Both the position numbers and the translations under genes were made by a program. A stretch of DNA of 64,000 bases from Streptococcus mitis (GTDB taxonomy: Bacteria > Bacillota > Bacilli > Lactobacillales > Streptococcaceae), in contig NZ_RJOB01000002.1 in assembly GCF_003943935.1 (NCBI RefSeq), positions 62,001 through 126,000 of the forward strand. The letters are read 5' to 3'. How positions within the stretch are numbered: position 1 is the stretch's first letter; each line of letters begins with the position of its first letter. This document shows positions 38,921 through 49,145 of this stretch, in pieces. Below the pieces are notes generated by a model, which worked only from the letters and a program-made list of their open reading frames with translations, was not told the origin of the DNA and ran no database searches.

Positions 38921-40639
38921 ATGTCTTACCAAGAAAATTACCAGAAATGGGTTGATTTTGCGGAGCTTCCAGACTACCTTCGTCAAGATTTGGAAAATAT
39001 GGACGAAAAAACAAAGGAAGATGCCTTCTATACAAATCTTGAATTTGGTACTGCAGGTATGCGTGGCTTGATTGGTGCTGGTACAAACCGCATCAACATC
39101 TACGTTGTTCGCCAAGCTACTGAAGGATTGGCTCGTTTGATTGAATCAAAAGGTGGAAATGAAAAAGAACGTGGTGTCGCAATCGCCTACGATAGCCGTC
39201 ACTTCTCACCTGAGTTTGCCTTTGAATCTGCGGCAGTTCTTGCTAAACACGGTATCAAATCTTACGTATTTGAAAGCCTTCGTCCAACTCCAGAACTATC
39301 ATTTGCAGTTCGTCATCTCAACTGTTTCGCAGGTATCATGGTCACAGCCAGCCACAATCCTGCTCCATTTAACGGTTACAAGGTTTACGGTGAAGACGGA
39401 GGACAAATGCCCCCACACGATGCAGACGCTTTGACTACTTATATCCGTGCAATCGAAAATCCATTTGCAATTGAAGTTGCTGATGTGGAAGCTGAAAAAG
39501 CTTCGGGCTTGATTGAAGTCATCGGCGAAGCTGTCGATGTAGAATACCTTAAAGAAGTCAAAGATGTCAACATCAACCCAGCCTTGATTGAAGAATTTGG
39601 TAAAGACATGAAGATTGTCTACACACCACTGCATGGTACTGGTGAAATGTTGGCTCGTCGTGCTCTGGCCCAAGCAGGATTTGACTCTGTTCAAGTTGTT
39701 GAAGCGCAAGCAACTGCTGACCCAGACTTCTCAACTGTAAAATCTCCAAACCCAGAAAGCCAAGCAGCCTTTGCTCTTGCTGAAGAACTTGGTCGTCAAG
39801 TTGGTGCAGATGTTCTTGTGGCAACTGACCCAGACGCTGACCGTGTTGGTGTCGAAGTTCTTCAAAAAGATGGTAGCTACCTCAACCTTTCAGGTAACCA
39901 AATTGGTGCTATTATGGCTAAATACATCCTGGAAGCCCACAAAAACGCTGGAACTCTTCCTGAAAATGCAGCCCTATGCAAATCAATCGTATCAACTGAC
40001 TTGGTAACGAAGATTGCTGAAAGCTACGGCGCAACCATGTTCAACGTTTTGACAGGTTTCAAATTTATCGCTGAAAAAATTCAAGAATTCGAAGAAAAAC
40101 ACAATCACACTTACATGATGGGATTTGAAGAAAGCTTCGGTTACTTGATTAAACCATTCGTACGTGATAAAGACGCTATCCAAGCCGTTCTTGTCGTTGC
40201 TGAACTTGCTGCTTACTACCGTTCTCGTGGTTTGACTCTTGCTGACGGTATCGAAGAAATCTACAAAGAATACGGCTACTATGCTGAAAAGACTATCTCT
40301 GTTACTCTTTCAGGTGTTGATGGTGCTGAACAAATCAAAGCAATTATGGCTAAATTCCGCAACAATGCTCCAAAAGAATGGAATGCAACAGCTATCACTG
40401 TCGTAGAAGACTTCAAAGCTCAAACAGCTACTGCTGCTGACGGCACTGTTACAAACTTGACAACTCCTCCAAGTGATGTGTTGAAATACACACTTGCTGA
40501 CGGTTCATGGATTGCCGTTCGCCCTTCAGGTACAGAACCAAAAATCAAGTTCTATATTGCAGTTGTAGGTGAAACTAATGAAGAATCACAAACTAAGATT
40601 GCTAATATCGAAGCAGAAATCAATGCATTTGTAAAATAA
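38921..40639 (+). CDS. pgm: Phosphoglucomutase (alpha-D)
   Basis: Interconverts glucose-6-P and glucose-1-P, feeding capsule, teichoic acid and glycogen synthesis. 572 residues, as in pneumococcal PgmA. The active serine is in TASHNPAPFNGYK, the metal loop is DPDADRVGVE, sugar-binding FEESFGY and the phosphate loop RPSGTEPK. ATG 38915 is too close to AAAGGAG; ATG 38921 has the right spacing. Product glucose-1-P is the substrate of GlgC at 26914. Confidence 0.97.
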   Translation: MSYQENYQKWVDFAELPDYLRQDLENMDEKTKEDAFYTNLEFGTAGMRGLIGAGTNRINIYVVRQATEGLARLIESKGGNEKERGVAIAYDSRHFSPEFAFESAAVLAKHGIKSYVFESLRPTPELSFAVRHLNCFAGIMVTASHNPAPFNGYKVYGEDGGQMPPHDADALTTYIRAIENPFAIEVADVEAEKASGLIEVIGEAVDVEYLKEVKDVNINPALIEEFGKDMKIVYTPLHGTGEMLARRALAQAGFDSVQVVEAQATADPDFSTVKSPNPESQAAFALAEELGRQVGADVLVATDPDADRVGVEVLQKDGSYLNLSGNQIGAIMAKYILEAHKNAGTLPENAALCKSIVSTDLVTKIAESYGATMFNVLTGFKFIAEKIQEFEEKHNHTYMMGFEESFGYLIKPFVRDKDAIQAVLVVAELAAYYRSRGLTLADGIEEIYKEYGYYAEKTISVTLSGVDGAEQIKAIMAKFRNNAPKEWNATAITVVEDFKAQTATAADGTVTNLTTPPSDVLKYTLADGSWIAVRPSGTEPKIKFYIAVVGETNEESQTKIANIEAEINAFVK

Positions 40640-40647
40640 AACCCTAT

Positions 40648-40680
40648 AAAAGATGAGACCAACCAATCTCATCTTTTTTT
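40648..40680 (+). terminator. pgm terminator
   Basis: Stem AAAAGATGAGA (40648-40658)/TCTCATCTTTT with a T-run. Confidence 0.85.
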
Positions 40681-40750
40681 CGTATCAAATCTAAGCAATT
40701 TTAGCATTTTTATGGCATACTAGTTTTATCAAAAAAAGCGAGGTATTCTC

Positions 40751-41098
40751 ATGGAACAATTTTTAGAAAACATCAAAGATCTTGAAGTCACTACAGTTGC
40801 GCGTGCGCAAGAAGCTCTTGATAAGAAAGAAACTACAACCTTCTTTATCGGTCGCAAAACTTGCCCTTACTGCCGTAAATTTGCAGGTACTTTAGCAGGT
40901 GTCGTAGCTGAAACCAAAGCTCATATCTACTTCATCAACAGTGAAGAACCAAGCCAACTCAATGAGTTGCAAGAATTCCGCTCACGCTACGGAATCCCAA
41001 CTGTACCAGGCTTTGTTCACATCGCAGATGGACAAATCAATGTCCGTTGCGACTCTTCAATGTCAGCACAAGAAATCAAAGAATTTGCAGGATTGTAA
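40751..41098 (+). CDS. Thioredoxin-fold protein, bacteriocin transport accessory type
   Basis: 115 residues, thioredoxin fold with CPYC active site (KTCPYCRKFAG). The cis-proline motif is in YGIPTVPGFVHI. Family members are annotated as bacteriocin transport accessory proteins because of early work near bacteriocin genes, but none is nearby here; a general thiol redox role is as likely. Ribosome site GAGG, own promoter region after the pgm terminator. Confidence 0.85.
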   Translation: MEQFLENIKDLEVTTVARAQEALDKKETTTFFIGRKTCPYCRKFAGTLAGVVAETKAHIYFINSEEPSQLNELQEFRSRYGIPTVPGFVHIADGQINVRCDSSMSAQEIKEFAGL

Positions 41099-41100
41099 AA

Positions 41101-41138
41101 GATATAAAAAAGAAGGCACTCGCCTTCTTTTTTATATC
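41101..41138. terminator. Bidirectional terminator, 17-bp stem
   Basis: Arms 41101-41117 and 41122-41138 are perfectly complementary around ACTC, with A/T runs on both sides. The right arm covers the stop codon of the wal operon's last gene (41132-41134). Confidence 0.9.
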
Positions 41139-41941
41139 TCTGTTAATGGTGTTGCGGTATCTGGTGAGGTATCATAAACCTTAAAGTCTACTCCAACTCC
41201 CAGATCAGCTTGTGCTAGCTGGTTGACCATGGTCATGTGAGCTAGCTCCTTGATATTATTCTCCTTGGACAAATGTCCTAGGTAGATTTTCTTAGTGCGA
41301 TTTCCTAGCGTCCTAATCATAGCTTCAGCACCATCTTCATTAGAAAGATGACCAAGATCCGATAGGATTCGTTGTTTGAGTCGCCAAGCGTAAGAACCTG
41401 CTCGCAAAATCTCTACATCGTGATTGGACTCAATGAGATAGCCATCCGCATTTTCGACAATTCCTGCCATACGGTCGCTAACATAACCTGTATCAGTCAG
41501 CATGACAAAACTCTTGTCATCCTTCATAAAGCGATAGAACTGCGGTGCGACTGCGTCATGGCTAACACCAAAACTCTCGATGTCGATATCTCCAAAGGTT
41601 TTGGTTTTGCCCATTTCAAAGATATGCTTTTGCGAAGAATCTACCTTGCCAAGATACTTGCTATTTTCCATAGCCTGCCAAGTCTTTTCATTGGCATACA
41701 AATCCATACCATACTTGCGAGCCAAAACACCCACTCCATGGATATGGTCTGAATGCTCATGCGTAATCAAGATAGCATCCAGATCTTCTGGTTTGCGATT
41801 AATTTCAGCAAGTAGGCTAGTAATTTTCTTACCAGACAAGCCGGCATCCACTAAAAGTTTCTTTTTTGGAGTTTCCAGATAAAAGGAATTTCCACTGGAA
41901 CCCGACGCTAAAATACTGTATTTAAAGCCTGTTTCACTCAT
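41132..41941 (-). CDS. walJ: WalJ/VicX, metallo-beta-lactamase-fold protein
   Basis: 269 residues. Metal ligands THEHSDHIHG, later His and Asp (SHDAV, LTDTGYV, HLS) are present. Third gene of the conserved wal/vic operon; links cell-wall control with growth and, in some bacteria, DNA replication. It starts 2 bp after the walK stop. Exact substrate unknown. Confidence 0.93.
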   Translation of the reverse strand: MSETGFKYSILASGSSGNSFYLETPKKKLLVDAGLSGKKITSLLAEINRKPEDLDAILITHEHSDHIHGVGVLARKYGMDLYANEKTWQAMENSKYLGKVDSSQKHIFEMGKTKTFGDIDIESFGVSHDAVAPQFYRFMKDDKSFVMLTDTGYVSDRMAGIVENADGYLIESNHDVEILRAGSYAWRLKQRILSDLGHLSNEDGAEAMIRTLGNRTKKIYLGHLSKENNIKELAHMTMVNQLAQADLGVGVDFKVYDTSPDTATPLTEI

Positions 41942-41942
41942 T

Positions 41943-43292
41943 CTAGTCTTCTACTTCATCCTCCCATACTTCTTCTTTCACTGCATCCTTATCATAAGGG
42001 AGCACAATGGTGAAGGTTGATCCCTTACCGTATTCACTCTTAGCCCAAATAAAACCCTCATGTTGTTTGACAATTTCTTTAGCAATTGCTAGTCCTAGAC
42101 CCGTACCACCTTGGGCACGACTTCTAGCGCGATCCACACGATAAAAACGGTCAAAGATACGTGGCAAATCCTGCTTAGGAATACCCAAGCCTTGGTCTGA
42201 GATGGATAAAATCATCTGATCATCAGTCGTCTTCATGGTCACTGTAATTTTCCCACCATCCGGCGAATACTTAATAGCATTGTTCAGAATATTGTCAATC
42301 ACCTGTGTCATTTTGTCTGTATCGATCTCTATCCAGACTGAAGTAATCGGATAATCCCTTACCAAATCATATTTCTTCTCTTCATCTGATCCCCTCATCT
42401 TATCGAAACGATTAAGAATAAAGGTAATAAAAGCAGTGAAATTAATCAGCTCTACATCCAAATGACTGGTTGCATTATCAATACGTGAAAGATGGAGAAG
42501 GTCTGTCACCATCCGCATCATACGGTTAGTTTCGTCTAGAGAGACCTTGATAAAGTCTGGTGCAACAGGTTCTGATAAGGCTCCTTCATCCAAGGCTTCA
42601 AGATAGGATTTCACACTAGTTAGAGGAGTACGTAACTCATGACTAACGTTGGAAACAAAGAGCCTCCGTTCGCGCTCTTCCTTCTCCTGCTCCGTCGTAT
42701 CGTGTAAAACAGCAACCAAACCAGAGATAAAGCCAGACTCACGACGAATCAAAGCAAAACGTACACGAAGACTCAGATATTCACCATTACCATCCTGAGA
42801 ATCAATCATAAGCTCAGGAATCTGGGTGATCAAATCGCGAAGTTCATACTCATCTGCAATCTTAAGCAATTCTAAAATACTTTTATTAAGAACATCTTCT
42901 TTCTGAACACCTAGCTGTTTCTTAGCCATGTCATTAATCATGGTAATCTTGCCACGACGATTGGTTGCAAGGACTCCGTCCGTCATGTAAGATAAGATAC
43001 TATGTAATCTTTTACTCTCTTGTTCCAAATTTTCTTGGGTCAAACGGATTACTTCTGATAAATCATTGAGATTATTGGTAATATTAGTGATTTCAGAACT
43101 TCCCTGCATATCCAATACCTGAGAATAATCTCCTGCAATCAGGTCCTTTACCTTTTGATTGATTTTCTTCAACCGAATATTATCCCGACGATTTTCTAGT
43201 AAAAGCAAGGTCACGACTAAAATAAAGCCAAGTAGAATGAGGACAAAGATAAAATCACTAGTTAAAACTGTGTCTTTAATTAGTTTAATCAT
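41943..43292 (-). CDS. walK: Sensor histidine kinase WalK (VicK)
   Basis: 449 residues. A single membrane span at about 12-32 and no outer loop, which is the streptococcal form, then HAMP (about 35-90), PAS (about 95-205), HisKA with the phospho-acceptor [11 protein letters not shown], and HATPase with [18 protein letters not shown] and GGTGLGLAI. Partner of WalR, controlling peptidoglycan hydrolases such as PcsB. It overlaps walR by 8 bp. Confidence 0.97.
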   Translation of the reverse strand: MIKLIKDTVLTSDFIFVLILLGFILVVTLLLLENRRDNIRLKKINQKVKDLIAGDYSQVLDMQGSSEITNITNNLNDLSEVIRLTQENLEQESKRLHSILSYMTDGVLATNRRGKITMINDMAKKQLGVQKEDVLNKSILELLKIADEYELRDLITQIPELMIDSQDGNGEYLSLRVRFALIRRESGFISGLVAVLHDTTEQEKEERERRLFVSNVSHELRTPLTSVKSYLEALDEGALSEPVAPDFIKVSLDETNRMMRMVTDLLHLSRIDNATSHLDVELINFTAFITFILNRFDKMRGSDEEKKYDLVRDYPITSVWIEIDTDKMTQVIDNILNNAIKYSPDGGKITVTMKTTDDQMILSISDQGLGIPKQDLPRIFDRFYRVDRARSRAQGGTGLGLAIAKEIVKQHEGFIWAKSEYGKGSTFTIVLPYDKDAVKEEVWEDEVED

Positions 43293-43989
43293 TATTTCTC
43301 ATATAATAACCAACACCACGACGTGTTAGAATATACTCTGGACGACTTGGTGTGTCTTCAATCTTCTCACGCAAACGTCTGATAGTTACGTCGACTGTTC
43401 GAACATCTCCGAAATAGTCGTAACCCCAGACCGTTTCAAGCAAGTGTTCGCGTGTAATCACTTGACCGATATGAGAAGCCAAGTGGTACAAGAGTTCAAA
43501 TTCACGATGGGTTAAATCTAGTTCTTCACCATATTTTTTAGCCACGTAGGCATCTGGTACAATTTCTAAATCCCCAATTTGGATAGGCTGAGGTTTGCTA
43601 TCTGCTTCCTGCTCATCTACTGGTATAGGCTGAGAACGACGCAGAAGAGCTTTAACACGCGCCTGCAACTCACGATTTGAGAAGGGTTTGGTCACATAAT
43701 CGTCCGCCCCAAGCTCTAAACCGATAACCTTATCAAATTCGCTATCCTTAGCTGAAAGCATGATAATAGGCACACTACTGGTCTTGCGAATAGTCTTCGC
43801 AACTTCTAAGCCATCAATTTCTGGAAGCATCAAATCCAGAATAATAATATCTGGCTGCTCTGCTTCAAATTGCTCTAGCGCTTCACGACCGTTAAAAGCA
43901 GTTACAACTTCGTAACCTTCCTTGGTCATATTAAACTTGATAATATCCGAGATTGGTTTTTCATCATCTACAATTAATATTTTTTTCAT
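43285..43989 (-). CDS. walR: Response regulator WalR (VicR)
   Basis: 234 residues from ATG 43989 (AAAAGGTGA upstream); a longer frame to 44031 lacks support. Receiver domain with DD (VDDEKPIS), phospho-acceptor Asp in [11 protein letters not shown] in TKPFSNRE, then an OmpR-type winged helix ([13 protein letters not shown]). Essential regulator of wall metabolism in pneumococcus. First gene of walR-walK-walJ. Confidence 0.97.
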   Translation of the reverse strand: MKKILIVDDEKPISDIIKFNMTKEGYEVVTAFNGREALEQFEAEQPDIIILDLMLPEIDGLEVAKTIRKTSSVPIIMLSAKDSEFDKVIGLELGADDYVTKPFSNRELQARVKALLRRSQPIPVDEQEADSKPQPIQIGDLEIVPDAYVAKKYGEELDLTHREFELLYHLASHIGQVITREHLLETVWGYDYFGDVRTVDVTIRRLREKIEDTPSRPEYILTRRGVGYYMRNND

Positions 43990-44044
43990 TTGTTCACCTT
44001 TTTCTCTACTATTATACCAAAAAAATAGCAAGAAGACACGATAG

Positions 44045-45220
44045 CTAGTCTTTGCTATTGTCTAAGTTGACTTTTGCATAAGCCTGCCAGATTTTTTGTT
44101 GGGTTTTGGCAAGTGGATAATTCTTAAACTCTTCTGGTGAAAGCCAGCGAACTTCCCTATCTGAAAAATCATGGAAGTCACTCACCTGACCTGCTACAAT
44201 TTGAACATGCCACTTGCGATGGCTAAAGACATGCTTGACAGTCTCAAAATAAACTTCAAGCCAATCCACTTCTAAGTCATAGTCCTGCTGGAAACTCTCT
44301 TCTGGACTGGGACCAAAGTTCACACTTTCTTCTGCAACCTGATGGAAGAGGTCAAACTGCTCCTCTTGCGGAAACTCATCTACTTCTATCAAGGGAAAAT
44401 GCCAAAATCCTGCCAACAACTTTTCACTTTCATTTTTTTCAAGTAAAAATTGCCCCTGAGTATTCTTTACCACTAAGGCTTTAAGATAAATAGGAACTGG
44501 CTTTTTCTTGGGAGCCTTGATTGGATAACGGTCCATTGTGCCATTCTGATATGCCGCACTAAAGTCCTTAACTGGGCTTTCTTCTGGTCTGGGATTTACA
44601 GGCGCCTCAATATCCGAACCCAAGTCCATCAAGGCTTGGTTAAAGTCACCTGGTCGTTCTGGGTCAATCAAGATTTCCATCATTGTTTGAAAAATTTTGC
44701 GATTACTTGGAATACCAATATCGTGGTTGACTTCGAACAGACGTGCCAGCACCCGCATAACATTACCATCTACAGCTGGCTCAGGCAAGTTAAAAGCAAT
44801 ACTGGAAATGGCTCCTGCAGTATAAGGTCCAATTCCTTTCAAACTGGAAATTCCTTCATAGGTGTTTGGAAATTTGCCACCAAAGTCAGTCATAATTTGC
44901 TGGGCTGCAGCCTGCATATTACGAACTCGAGAATAATAACCCAAACCTTCCCAAGCCTTCAGTAAACGCTCCTCAGGTGCAGTTGCCAAACTTTCCACTG
45001 TCGGAAACAATTCCAAGAATCGTTCATAGTAGGGAATAACCGTATCCACCCTGGTCTGCTGGAGCATGATTTCAGACACCCAGATATGATAAGGGTTTTT
45101 ACTTCTACGCCACGGTAAATCTCTTTTGTTTTCATCATACCAAGCGAGAAGTTTCTCACGAAAAGAAATGATCTTTTCCTCCGGCCACATGACGACACCG
45201 TATTCTTTCAAATCTAACAT
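44045..45220 (-). CDS. mutY: Adenine DNA glycosylase MutY, without Fe-S ligands
   Basis: Removes adenine opposite 8-oxoguanine. 391 residues. Helix-hairpin-helix [12 protein letters not shown], catalytic Asp in [14 protein letters not shown]-terminal MutT-like recognition domain (about 245-380). The four cysteines that normally hold [4Fe-4S] after this domain are absent: the region reads [17 protein letters not shown] with no Cys. Cluster-less MutY is known from Lactobacillales. No ribosome site; the extended -10 TGTTATACT lies 6 nt before the ATG (45235-45227). Confidence 0.95.
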   Translation of the reverse strand: MLDLKEYGVVMWPEEKIISFREKLLAWYDENKRDLPWRRSKNPYHIWVSEIMLQQTRVDTVIPYYERFLELFPTVESLATAPEERLLKAWEGLGYYSRVRNMQAAAQQIMTDFGGKFPNTYEGISSLKGIGPYTAGAISSIAFNLPEPAVDGNVMRVLARLFEVNHDIGIPSNRKIFQTMMEILIDPERPGDFNQALMDLGSDIEAPVNPRPEESPVKDFSAAYQNGTMDRYPIKAPKKKPVPIYLKALVVKNTQGQFLLEKNESEKLLAGFWHFPLIEVDEFPQEEQFDLFHQVAEESVNFGPSPEESFQQDYDLEVDWLEVYFETVKHVFSHRKWHVQIVAGQVSDFHDFSDREVRWLSPEEFKNYPLAKTQQKIWQAYAKVNLDNSKD

Positions 45221-45524
45221 ATCTCTAGTATAACACAGAAGGTTTAACCTGTCTTTGTATCTGATTTATAATATTTTCAATAGATAGTATATAACTTTTC
45301 TATCTACTTAAATATTTGATATGACTTCAACTGAAAATCAATAAAGTATCGGAGAAGGTGATTATCCACCTTCAAGGTTTGACTGTAAAACAAATAAGCT
45401 AGAGGTACAGGTTTATTGAAATAGTTGATAATCCTACTAATAAAAAATAAAAAACTCATCACTTTTATAAAACAATGAAAATGCAGGTTGATATCATCCT
45501 AAAACAAGTGAAAAAAGGAAAAAT

Positions 45525-45570
45525 AAAAGCCTACTGACCAAGCTAGAAAGCTTGATACAATAGGCTTTTT
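45525..45570. terminator. hup terminator
   Basis: AAAAGCCTA (45525-45533)/TAGGCTTTT (45561-45569) with an inner CAAGCT/AGCTTG stem. The remaining part of the 359-bp gap 45221-45579 has the mutY promoter and a small hairpin GAAGGTG/CACCTTC near 45353-45373, but no gene that I can see. Confidence 0.85.
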
Positions 45571-45579
45571 AAAGGCTAA

Positions 45580-45855
45580 TTATTTAACAGCGTCTTTAAG
45601 AGCTTTACCAGCTTTGAATGCTGGAACTTTAGAAGCTGCAATTGTGATTTCTTTACCAGTTTGTGGGTTGCGACCTTTACGTGCAGCACGCTCACGAACT
45701 TCAAAGTTACCAAAACCGATCAATTGAACTTTTTCACCAGCTGCAAGGTAATCAGCTACTGCTGCGAATACAGCTTCAACTGCTGCTGCTGAGTCTTTCT
45801 TAGTCAATTCTGTAGCTTCTGCTACTTTAGCGATCAAATCTTGTTTGTTTGCCAT
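45580..45855 (-). CDS. hup: DNA-binding protein HU
   Basis: 91 residues: [14 protein letters not shown] start, [19 protein letters not shown] arm signature. The only HU of streptococci, an abundant nucleoid protein. RBS GGAGG. Single-gene unit with its own terminator. Confidence 0.97.
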   Translation of the reverse strand: MANKQDLIAKVAEATELTKKDSAAAVEAVFAAVADYLAAGEKVQLIGFGNFEVRERAARKGRNPQTGKEITIAASKVPAFKAGKALKDAVK

Positions 45856-45962
45856 GTTAATGATTCCTCCAAATTAATTTCTAATTAACAAATATAATCA
45901 TATCCTAAAATCCCTTATAGGTCAAGTTAAAAACGCTGTTTATTCGCATTTTCTTTATTTTT

Positions 45963-46802
45963 TTAGGAATGGTAACGTACCAAAATAGCCCATGCATTCT
46001 CGCCTGTATGAGTCTGAATAATAGAACCTGTTTCTAAAACAGAAATTGGCTTTTCAACATAAGCTTGTAAGCTTTCTTTCATCTCTTTTGCCCAATCAGC
46101 ACTACCAGAATATGAAATTCCAATCTCTGCTACAGAACGTTCAGAGAGAGATGTTGTCAACTCATCTAACCATTTTTTAAAGGTTTTAGCTCCACGACCT
46201 TTAACAATTGGCTGCAATTCATGGTCTTTCATTTGCATGACAACACGGATATTGAGAAGGGAGCTCAACAATCCAGTTACACGGCCAATTCGTCCACCTT
46301 TGACAAGATTTTCCAAAGTTGAAACGCCAATATAAAGTTCTGTGTGGCTTTTTACCTCTTCAACGTGAGATAAAATGTCCGCCATATCTTTGCCTTCTTG
46401 TGCTAATTTCGCAGCTTCAACAACTTGGAATTTCAAGGCTTGGTCAGTGAAGGAACTATCGATAACTGTCACATCGGCAGTAGACAGGCTGGCACCTTGA
46501 CGCGCTGCTTCTACAGTCCCTGAAAGGGCATGAGACATATGAATAGCAAGAATCTGGCTACCATCTTTGCATAGGTCTTCAAATACTTCAGCAAAGACAC
46601 CCACAGGTGGCTGGCTTGTTTTCGGAAGGTTCTTACTTGCTTGCATCAACTGAAGAAATTTACCCTCTTCTTTCAAATCAGCATCAGAATAAACAACATT
46701 ATCAATCATTACAGATAATGGAACAATTGTAATATTTAATTGCTTTACTAGTTCAGGTTCAATAGTAACAGATGAATCAGTTACAATCTTAATTTTTGTC
46801 AT
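45963..46802 (-). CDS. DegV-family fatty-acid-binding protein
   Basis: 279 residues. [14 protein letters not shown] at the N-terminus, [15 protein letters not shown] and the [15 protein letters not shown] loop that holds the lipid carboxylate are visible. DegV-type proteins (FakB) deliver fatty acids to FakA kinase. Which fatty acid this copy prefers cannot be read from sequence. Divergent from the YitT gene. Confidence 0.9.
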   Translation of the reverse strand: MTKIKIVTDSSVTIEPELVKQLNITIVPLSVMIDNVVYSDADLKEEGKFLQLMQASKNLPKTSQPPVGVFAEVFEDLCKDGSQILAIHMSHALSGTVEAARQGASLSTADVTVIDSSFTDQALKFQVVEAAKLAQEGKDMADILSHVEEVKSHTELYIGVSTLENLVKGGRIGRVTGLLSSLLNIRVVMQMKDHELQPIVKGRGAKTFKKWLDELTTSLSERSVAEIGISYSGSADWAKEMKESLQAYVEKPISVLETGSIIQTHTGENAWAILVRYHS

Positions 46803-46943
46803 AGTATCAATCTTTCTATTTTAGGATTCAGATTGGTTTTCTCACTTCTAATTATATCAAAAAAAGATTGAAAATCCTAATGGAGTCATTCAATTTTTTC
46901 TGAAAAATTTGATATAATCTACTTATAAGAAAAGAGGTGTCCT

Positions 46944-47792
46944 ATGATTAAAAAAATTTACCCCATTTTAACCATTTTAATAGGTGCTGCCATTTATGCT
47001 TTTGGCCTGACTTATTTTGTAGTTCCCCATCATCTCTTTGAAGGAGGGGCGACAGGTATTACCCTCATCACCTTTTATCTTTTTAAAATCCCTGTTTCGC
47101 TCATGAACTTGCTGATTAACATTCCCCTTTTCATCCTAGCTTGGAAAATATTTGGAGCAAAATCCCTCTATTCTAGTTTGCTAGGAACCTTAGCCTTATC
47201 CGCCTGGTTAGCCTTTTTTGAACATATTCCCCTTCATATTGACCTTCAAGGTGATTTACTAATCACAGCTCTTATAGCGGGAATTCTATTGGGAATCGGT
47301 CTTGGAATTATCTTTAATGCTGGAGGTACAACTGGTGGAACTGATATTCTAGCTCGTATTCTCAACAAATACACTCATATATCTATGGGGAAACTACTCT
47401 TTATCTTAGATTTTTGTATTCTCATGCTCATTCTCCTAATCTTCAAGGATTTGAGATTGGTTTCTTACACGCTCTTATTTGATTTTATCGTTTCTCGTGT
47501 CATTGATTTGATTGGAGAAGGTGGCTATGCTGGTAAAGGCTTTATGATTATCACAAAACGTCCTGACCAACTTGCTAAAACTATTAATGATGACCTAGGA
47601 AGAGGCGTTACTTTTATTTCCGGTCAAGGCTACTATAGTAAAGAAAATTTGAAAATCATTTACTGTATTGTCGGCAGAAATGAAATTGTGAAAATGAAGG
47701 AAATGATTCATCGAATCGATCCTCAAGCCTTTATAACTATTACAGAAGCCCACGAAATCCTTGGAGAAGGATTCACCTTTGAAAAAGAATAA
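46944..47792 (+). CDS. YitT-family membrane protein (DUF161/DUF2179)
   Basis: 282 residues. Five or six membrane segments in 1-195, with GGATGITLI and GGTTGGTDILARI glycine-rich motifs of the family, then a cytoplasmic DUF2179 domain (about 200-278, GRGVTFISGQGYYSKE). Function unknown. The RBS AAAGAGGTG and promoter TATAAT lie upstream. Confidence 0.88.
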   Translation: MIKKIYPILTILIGAAIYAFGLTYFVVPHHLFEGGATGITLITFYLFKIPVSLMNLLINIPLFILAWKIFGAKSLYSSLLGTLALSAWLAFFEHIPLHIDLQGDLLITALIAGILLGIGLGIIFNAGGTTGGTDILARILNKYTHISMGKLLFILDFCILMLILLIFKDLRLVSYTLLFDFIVSRVIDLIGEGGYAGKGFMIITKRPDQLAKTINDDLGRGVTFISGQGYYSKENLKIIYCIVGRNEIVKMKEMIHRIDPQAFITITEAHEILGEGFTFEKE

Positions 47793-47865
47793 AAAGAGGT
47801 AGTGTAGTGACCTCAAAAGTTAGACTTATACATCTATCTTTTGGGTTACAAACAACCTCTTTTTT
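47792..47865. terminator. Terminator between convergent yitT-type gene and ribF
   Basis: AAAAGAGGT (47792-47800)/ACCTCTTTT (47855-47863) close a long loop; T-runs on both strands. Confidence 0.65.
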
Positions 47866-47879
47866 GTTTACTTATGCTC

Positions 47880-48797
47880 TTAAGACCAATTCCGAGCAAC
47901 TTCTTCATCTGCCTTTAACTGATCCACTAATTGGTCCACAGAATCAAATTTGGTCATATCACGAATTCGATCAAGCCAATAAACCATGACGGTTTCCCCA
48001 TAAATATCTTGATTAAAATCAAAAATATTGACTTCAAAACGTGCTTCTTCTCCATCAAAGGTCACATTTTTTCCAACACTAGCCATAGCACGATACCTCT
48101 GTCTTTGAATCTCAACATCAACGACATAAACACCTTCTGCTGGCATATAAGTACGGTCTAAAAGCACCAAATTAGCTGTTGGATAACCAATCGTACGACC
48201 ACGAGCATTACCATGAACCACCATACCTCTTGATGGAAGTGGTGCCCCCAAAAGTTCTCCTGCTTCTTTCACATTTCCGTCTAAAATAGCTTGACGGATA
48301 CGAGTTGAACTAATCTTTCCTTTCTCATCTTCTACAGGTGGGACAATGATTACTTCTCCATCAAAATAATCCTTTAGGTCTTCTGCCGTTTTTTTGTCAG
48401 AACCAAATGTATAATCAAAACCTGCAACAATAATTTTAGCATTCATAGCCTTGATATAAGTTGCAAAAAATTCCTCTGCTGTGAGACTAGCGAATTGACT
48501 ACTAAAATCCAGGAGATATAATTCCTCTACACCTTCACGTTTTAATTTTCTTTCACGTTCAGCAGGGTTCAAAATATGCAAAAATAAATCTGGATGATAG
48601 GGCTCTAAAGCAATCTTTGGAGATTCATTAAAGGTCATTACGACGATAGGCAATAAATCCTTCATCGCAGCCTTATTGGCAACACGAAATAATTCTTGAT
48701 GCCCCTTGTGTATACCATCAAAATAGCCGAGAACAACGACTGAATCAGATGGTGTGCCAATATCTTTTTGGTTTTTTATAGGAATAGTAATAATCAT
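47880..48797 (-). CDS. ribF: Bifunctional riboflavin kinase / FAD synthetase
   Basis: Makes FMN and then FAD from riboflavin. 305 residues. N-terminal adenylyltransferase domain with GYFDGIHKGHQELF and SSTRIRQAI; C-terminal flavokinase domain with GRTIGYPTANL. No FMN riboswitch or ribosome site precedes it: the extended -10 TGATATAAT lies 6 nt before the ATG (48812-48804), which suggests a leaderless mRNA. Confidence 0.96.
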   Translation of the reverse strand: MIITIPIKNQKDIGTPSDSVVVLGYFDGIHKGHQELFRVANKAAMKDLLPIVVMTFNESPKIALEPYHPDLFLHILNPAERERKLKREGVEELYLLDFSSQFASLTAEEFFATYIKAMNAKIIVAGFDYTFGSDKKTAEDLKDYFDGEVIIVPPVEDEKGKISSTRIRQAILDGNVKEAGELLGAPLPSRGMVVHGNARGRTIGYPTANLVLLDRTYMPAEGVYVVDVEIQRQRYRAMASVGKNVTFDGEEARFEVNIFDFNQDIYGETVMVYWLDRIRDMTKFDSVDQLVDQLKADEEVARNWS

Positions 48798-48939
48798 AAA
48801 ATAATTATATCATAGCGATAGCTATTTCTGGAACAGAAAATCTGAAATGTCGTTTTTTTCACCTGAAATGACCATTTTTACAAAAGTAAGTATCCTGCAA
48901 CAAAAATGAGTGATGGATTATGGAATTAAAATTAATTTC

Positions 48940-49045
48940 TATAGTAGATTGAAACTAGAACAGCACACTATAGCTACTAAAACATTTTAGAAATTCATTT
49001 GACCTTCCTGATCGTTTTGTTCATATTTTATTTCAATCTATTATA
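48940..49045. repeat. RUP-like miniature element
   Basis: A 106-bp unit bounded by inverted ends TATAGTAGATTGAAA (48940-48954) and TTTCAATCTATTATA (49031-49045), flanked by TA. Length and ends fit RUP, the pneumococcal repeat thought to be moved by the IS630-Spn1 transposase. It lies between ribF and the carB terminator; the rest of this 348-bp gap holds no gene. Confidence 0.75.
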
Positions 49046-49092
49046 ACATTTTTTAGAAAGCAAAGCGTATTATCCCAACTTCAATCCACTAT

Positions 49093-49123
49093 AAAAGCCA
49101 GCGATTTCTGAGGCTGGCTTTTT
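49093..49123. terminator. Terminator of the pyr-car operon
   Basis: AAAAGCCAGC (49093-49102)/GCTGGCTTTTT (49113-49123). Confidence 0.85.
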
Positions 49124-49145
49124 AACTATGAAAATTCTTTCTCAA

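Noticed and set aside
48798..48940. FMN riboswitch before ribF
   Set aside because: None of the conserved FMN-aptamer segments are present, and the promoter lies right at the start codon.
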